Shown here in pieces: positions 59,934-64,000 of a stretch of DNA of 64,000 bases. The stretch lies in assembly GCA_035235625.1 (NCBI GenBank), contig CP141145.1:8060001-8124000 (forward strand). Reading direction: 5' to 3'. Both the position numbers and the translations under genes were made by a program. Below the pieces are notes generated by a model. That model saw nothing but the letters and a program-made list of their open reading frames with translations. It did not search any database and was not told the DNA's origin. Each line of letters opens with the position of its first letter. Within the stretch, counting starts at the first letter, position 1. The DNA is from Saururus chinensis (Eukaryota > Streptophyta > Magnoliopsida > Piperales > Saururaceae).

Positions 59934-60560
59934 GTGACACCCCAGCCCAAGATCCAACCCAGACCAGGGGTTCAAAAAATAAAATCGGAGTAAATTTTTA
60001 AAAATGAACTAGGAGTGGCTTCTATGTGTGAGAGCTATAACATTACTATGAGCACTATGGAGCTTTAGCTCTCTGTCACATGTAGGCCAGAATAAACCTA
60101 TATTTTATTACTTATTTGGATCAGGCACCATGCGGTTGGTTGCCTACATTCATATTGGATAATATCTACAATGTTATTCCAATACGATCGGATTTAAATG
60201 TAGTTCTATCCAATAGCCAATACATGTATCAGGTAGTACAAAATCATATACGTCAAAATAAGTATATCTGAATATTTAATTGGAGTTAGACGAAAATTAG
60301 ATGAAAATCATTGGAGTTAAACAAAAGCTACCAAATTAGTGGAATCAGACATCTCCCTCTATCATAGTGCACAGTAGAATCTATCAAAGCAAATCATATC
60401 ATATTAGATCTTATCAAATTAGAGCAGAACAAATCATATCAGATCATAACAGAATAGATAAGAGCAAATCAGATCAAAGCATATCAGAACACATTAGATC
60501 ATAGCAAAAATATATCTTAATTAGCATATACATTCATATAATTACTTATTAAATTAGAAA
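59934..60560 (-). mobile_element. 3' end of a minus-strand gypsy LTR
   Basis: TGACACCCCAGCCC at 59934 is the complement of an LTR end GGGCTGGGGTGTCA, as in the 41762 LTR. Positions about 60385-60510 hold a short degenerate repeat of 17-20 bp units like GCAAATCATATCAGATC. The 55-bp array that follows is probably part of the same LTR. Confidence 0.5.
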
Positions 60561-60589
60561 GTTAGAAATGCTTATTCCCCTGAGGCTTT

Positions 60590-62720
60590 TGGAAATAGCA
60601 GCATTTGAAGTTACTCCTTCCTTCAAGGCGCCCTTCCCTTCAGGTCCAAAGACATTGAGTGGAGCCCCCTCTTGCTCTAGAATGTCTCTTATTTTTCCAC
60701 CCAAAGGTGGCAAACCGAGCATTCCCTTACTCGAGATGTTTCTCTCATTGCACCTAAAGATGACAGACATAACCTCCCTTTACATGGGACAGTCCTCTCT
60801 CTTTGTGCCCAAATATGACAGACAAAACCTCCCCTTAAATAGAGACACTTCTCTCTACGTACCCGAAGGCAACTAATAGAACCTCCCCTTTCTCAGAGAT
60901 GTATCTCTTGATGCACTAGAATCATGTTCAATTAAATGTTTTCAAATTTTGAATTGCAATCCTATTTTGTGTTAATTCATTGCTGATTTGGGCTAATTAT
61001 GTTTTGAATAAATTAGTTGGACCTTAATTGAGTTTATATGTCTAAACAGGCTTTAACAGGATCTAAGTAGAAGAGGAAGTAAAGCTCATCTACCCAAAGC
61101 TATTTGAAAGTCAAGAATGAGCTCCTAATAGTCTAAACATGCATGGAATGGTCGAACACAACCTTGTGGACCCATTTGATTTGAAATTTGTATGAAGAGG
61201 ACTAAATTAGGAAAGAAGCTGATTCGGACAGATTAACAGAGCCTTAGTATTTCGATCATATCTTTTTGTGTATAATTCGGATGGATACGATTCTAGTGGC
61301 ATTGGAAAGAAGACTTCCATAGCTATAAATGATATATCAGGAAGGAATTCCAAGTTCCGAAGATTAATGGGTCGAATTCGGTATGCAAAGAGACAGCTAG
61401 TAAACTAACCCGAGGCCAGCACATGAAGAATATTTTTATTGATTATGATTGATACACATAAGGAAAGACAAGGAGGCTGATTGGTTAACTAAAGAAAGAT
61501 TCAAAGATACTTATTTGCTAAATATTGATTTATTTAGTATCTAATCATTGCCAAAGAAGTAACCAATTAGGCAATCAATGAGGATGCAATCTAGAGATAT
61601 GATTTCACTTTCCTCTTTGAAGCAACCCCTTCTATTCCTATAAATAGAGGGGTGGACATGATAAATGAGTCATCCCCTCCTCTTTGGAGCTCTCCTCTCC
61701 AATTTTCTTCTCTCATATTGTATTTTTGTTTTAGTTTTATTGTAATGGCTTTCTAAGCTCCCAAGCTAAGGCTAGGAATGAAGCTTGTACTTGATGTTTA
61801 ATGGATACTTTGATTCAAGTAAGTTCTTTATCATTTTAAATTGATGTTTCATATTTAATGAGTTTATAATCTATATAATTATTTGATTCAGCGTTGACGA
61901 AAGGCACGCTGAATGCTTATAATTCCCTGTGATTATATACTTAATGTTTTCATGTAGTAAACAATCAATTACTATTGTTCTATTTCAAAGTTTTTTTTTA
62001 AGATAAATTTTCTGATTGAGATGAATTTTCATTTGATCTTAATTGAGTTATCATTTGATTTAAATATACATTAGAGATTTATTACAAGTGGATTTTCGAT
62101 GCCTTAGCACTTTCTCTTTGATTGTCTCTTATTCTCTATTTTAACTTCCTTCTCTTTTTTATTCTCTTCGTAATAGTTTTTCTTTGTCACACAAGGCTTT
62201 CCCTGTGGATCGACCTTGTTTACTATAGTTGACAAGTAAAAAAGAAATCTAAACTAGACTAATTCATAGTCTTGGTTTGGACGTAACAACATCTCTCTGT
62301 GTACACTTGAAAGAGGCAGAAAAAACCTCCCCTTACCTAGAGATGTATATATCTTTGCACATTTTTAAGAGGGGGAAATAACCTCCCCTTACCCGGAGAT
62401 GTATCTCTCCATATGCGCCCGAAGTTGGTGGACAAAACATCCCCTTACACGGAGACATATCTCTCTCTAAGCATCTATAGGCGGCAGACATAACCTCCTC
62501 TTACCCAAAGACACTTCTCTCTCAGCGCCCGTAGGCGACAGATAGAACCTCCCCTTACCCAGAGACATTTCTTTCACTGCATGGCCCGTCAGTGGAGAAT
62601 GGAGTCTCCCCTTACTCCAGGCCACTTCTATTGATTCAACCCAACGGAGGAGGATGAAGCCTCCTCTCACTTTGGGTCATTTCTCTCTCTCTCTCTTTGG
62701 GCCCAAGGGCGTCAGACAGA
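60590..62720. repeat. 55-bp minisatellite, split by a solo LTR
   Basis: About twelve units, each with AACCTCCCCTTAC, an AGAGACATnTCTCT stretch and GCGCCCGAAGGCGACAGA. Five lie left of the solo LTR (60590-60908) and seven right of it (62292-62720). Unit starts near 60768, 60826, 60878, 62320, 62380, 62434, 62490, 62544 and 62601 give a period of about 54-58 bp. Short ORFs across it are repeat by-products. Confidence 0.8.
60909..62291 (+). mobile_element. Solo LTR, family S, copy 2 (TSD TCTCT)
   Basis: Starts TGATGCACTAG, ends ACGTAACAACA (1383 bp), with perfect TSDs TCTCT at 60904-60908 and 62292-62296. TATA box TATAAATAG at 61639-61647; CCCTGTGGATCGACC near the end. It sits inside one unit of the 55-bp minisatellite. 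Confidence 0.9.
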
Positions 62721-63300
62721 GCATCATCATGCCCTTAGCCCTTTCCCCCTTCTAGAGTCACCAACTCGAAGAATGAAACCTTCTATTTTGTAGAACACCC
62801 TCGAATTAGCTAATACTGCCTCTTGAACAGGCTAAATCGAAATCATAATGGACAAGAAAACTCTTCTAGAACTCATCATGGGTTTCCTACTTATAGTGGA
62901 AGACCCTCAAGTTCATAGAATGTGCGCATGCACATGGGGACAAGCGACGCGTGCTTGAGAGGTGGGTGGCATGGACAGGGGTGCCCATACATGAGCAAGT
63001 CGGCACTACGAGCAAGTCGCCAAGGCCGTGATGAAGTTGGCACTAACGTGTGGCACTTAGGCTCCGTCGCATGTCGAGGCGCACCACCCAAGGACACACG
63101 GGCCCCTTCCTCTGCGACGCGGGGATCACCATGTGTCCTGTTGTGACAACCCACAATCACGGGGCCCACCCCTTGTGGTGCGGCACTATGAGCCAGCTAG
63201 CGCAACTAATTCTAGCACTGTCATCATCAATGATGTTAGCTATTTTGTCCTTAGCTTAATATTTTATTGGGAAAATTATTTAAATAATAATTTAAAAAAA
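62721..63300. other. Unassigned region
   Basis: Moderately GC-rich (62900-63200), then AT-rich. ORFs occur on both strands with no domain. TGTTGTGACAACCC at 63142 could be an LTR end but has no partner. Confidence 0.35.
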
Positions 63301-63317
63301 TATTTACCACTTTGAAT

Positions 63318-63343
63318 CACTTTGGGAAATATTTCCCAAAGTG
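63318..63343. repeat. Perfect 26-bp palindrome
   Basis: CACTTTGGGAAAT followed by its exact complement ATTTCCCAAAGTG, with no loop. Confidence 0.9.
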
Positions 63344-63417
63344 GTGTTCCTTTTTTCCACACAGGCACTGGCCAAGCAGCTAGCGCTTGTGTGGCTTTTT
63401 TAAAAAAAAATTAGATG

Positions 63418-63485
63418 ATTTCGTCGTTTAGAAGGACGAAATCAACTCAACTTTAAGTTGATTTCGTCCATCTAAACGATGAAAT
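63418..63485. repeat. Inverted repeat with 30-bp arms, MITE-like
   Basis: Arms 63418-63447 and 63456-63485 differ at two positions and are separated by 8 nt. The outer sequence GATTTCGTCGTTTAG recurs as GATTTCGTCGTTTTG at 63981-63995, at the window edge. It could be a small foldback element or a terminal repeat of a larger transposon. Confidence 0.7.
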
Positions 63486-64000
63486 TGTCATGACTTGTTC
63501 TTACTAGTCTCTATTAGTGACTAGATCAGGGCCTACAGTCACCAAGCAACTCGAGTCAAATCATGGATGCCGGGGGCAACCCATGGCAGCCGGGGGGGAG
63601 TGGCGACTGGCGCAGGAAGCAATTTAATAAACAAGACCAGGATCCATGAACTCAGTCTAGTCTTTGGCACAAGCTTCCAATTGTTGTGACGACGAGACTC
63701 ATGCTCTTCACGATGCAAGCATTTTTTAATGCTCTTACTTACTGTGAGCTTAAGAAACACTTGAAGGCAATTCATCTACCAGATTGTTAGTATACACGTT
63801 ACCATATTAAGCTGGGTTTATGGTGAGAAAAGGAATTGTCGAGGAGGGAGCTCATCTGGTAACTTCAAGTGGCAGTGGGTCCCTTAATGGTTGCATTAAT
63901 GGATGCAAAATAGGGACATCACATCCCGTAACCCTTTATCGTCAACCTTACATGCATTTGGAGAAAGGTAACAATCTGGTGATTTCGTCGTTTTGAACAA
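63486..64000. other. Unassigned end of window
   Basis: No domain in the minus ORF 63539-63775. If the TCGTCGTTT motifs at 63420 and 63981 mark related elements, this stretch lies between or within them. Confidence 0.3.

Noticed and set aside
1-64000. CRISPR arrays, bacterial operons or ribosome-binding sites
   Set aside because: Tandem arrays here have no alternating unique spacers, and the splice-like sites, LTRs and plant tRNA-type PBSs show plant nuclear DNA.

Overview
The window looks like nuclear DNA of a flowering plant with a large, repeat-rich genome. It is AT-rich and holds nested plant-type LTR retrotransposons: Athila-like gag-pro elements, a SIRE-like Ty1/copia element, and Ty3/gypsy chromoviruses of Tekay/Del and Reina type. 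I found no intact host gene, rRNA or tRNA. Every recognisable coding stretch is decayed by stops, frameshifts, truncation or nested insertion. The species cannot be named from the sequence. No similarity search was run, so family names rest on conserved motifs, primer-binding sites (PBS), polypurine tracts (PPT), LTR ends and target-site duplications (TSD) read by eye.

Layout. 1-2281: 3' part of a long LTR carrying a 46-bp minisatellite. 2282-2598 and 9547-12760: a broken intron-containing minus-strand gene, possibly carried by a transposon, with hairpin repeats confined to its presumed introns; 2599-9546 is a block of LTR fragments and a 175-bp repeat lying inside one intron. 12980-13535: 3' tail of a LINE. 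13536-24690: a long LTR split by a nearly complete minus-strand Athila-like element (13928-22814, TSD CTGAT) that has gag and protease but no reverse transcriptase or integrase; its gag is split by a solo LTR (19351-20754, TSD ACAGA). 25324-32911: a SIRE-like copia element with gag and an unrelated second ORF but no pol. 32912-37665: a second, truncated gag-pro element inserted in the copia 3' LTR. 37666-41190: LTR pieces, including a solo LTR (39332-40421, TSD CATGG).

41219-46962: a minus-strand Tekay-type arrangement, pol end - 3.56-kb LTR - PBS - gag start. 46961-49324: another LTR-like block with the 175-bp repeat. 49744-50087: a short LTR with an initiator-Met-tRNA PBS. 50515-51912: a solo LTR (TSD AGGAA). 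52061-55945: a decayed Reina-type chromovirus. 55985-59300: two Tekay-type LTR pieces in inverted orientation. 59302-62720: LTR pieces and a 55-bp minisatellite split by a third solo LTR of the same family (60909-62291, TSD TCTCT). 62721-64000: unassigned sequence with strong hairpins.

History. Nesting gives a relative order: the long LTRs are older, the gag-pro and copia elements are inserted among them, and the solo LTRs with perfect 5-bp TSDs are the most recent events. Four solo LTRs against no complete autonomous element point to active removal by LTR-LTR recombination. The observations most worth following are the intron-restricted hairpin family (2.3-12.6 kb), the two non-autonomous element designs, and the tandem arrays that recur inside unrelated LTRs.
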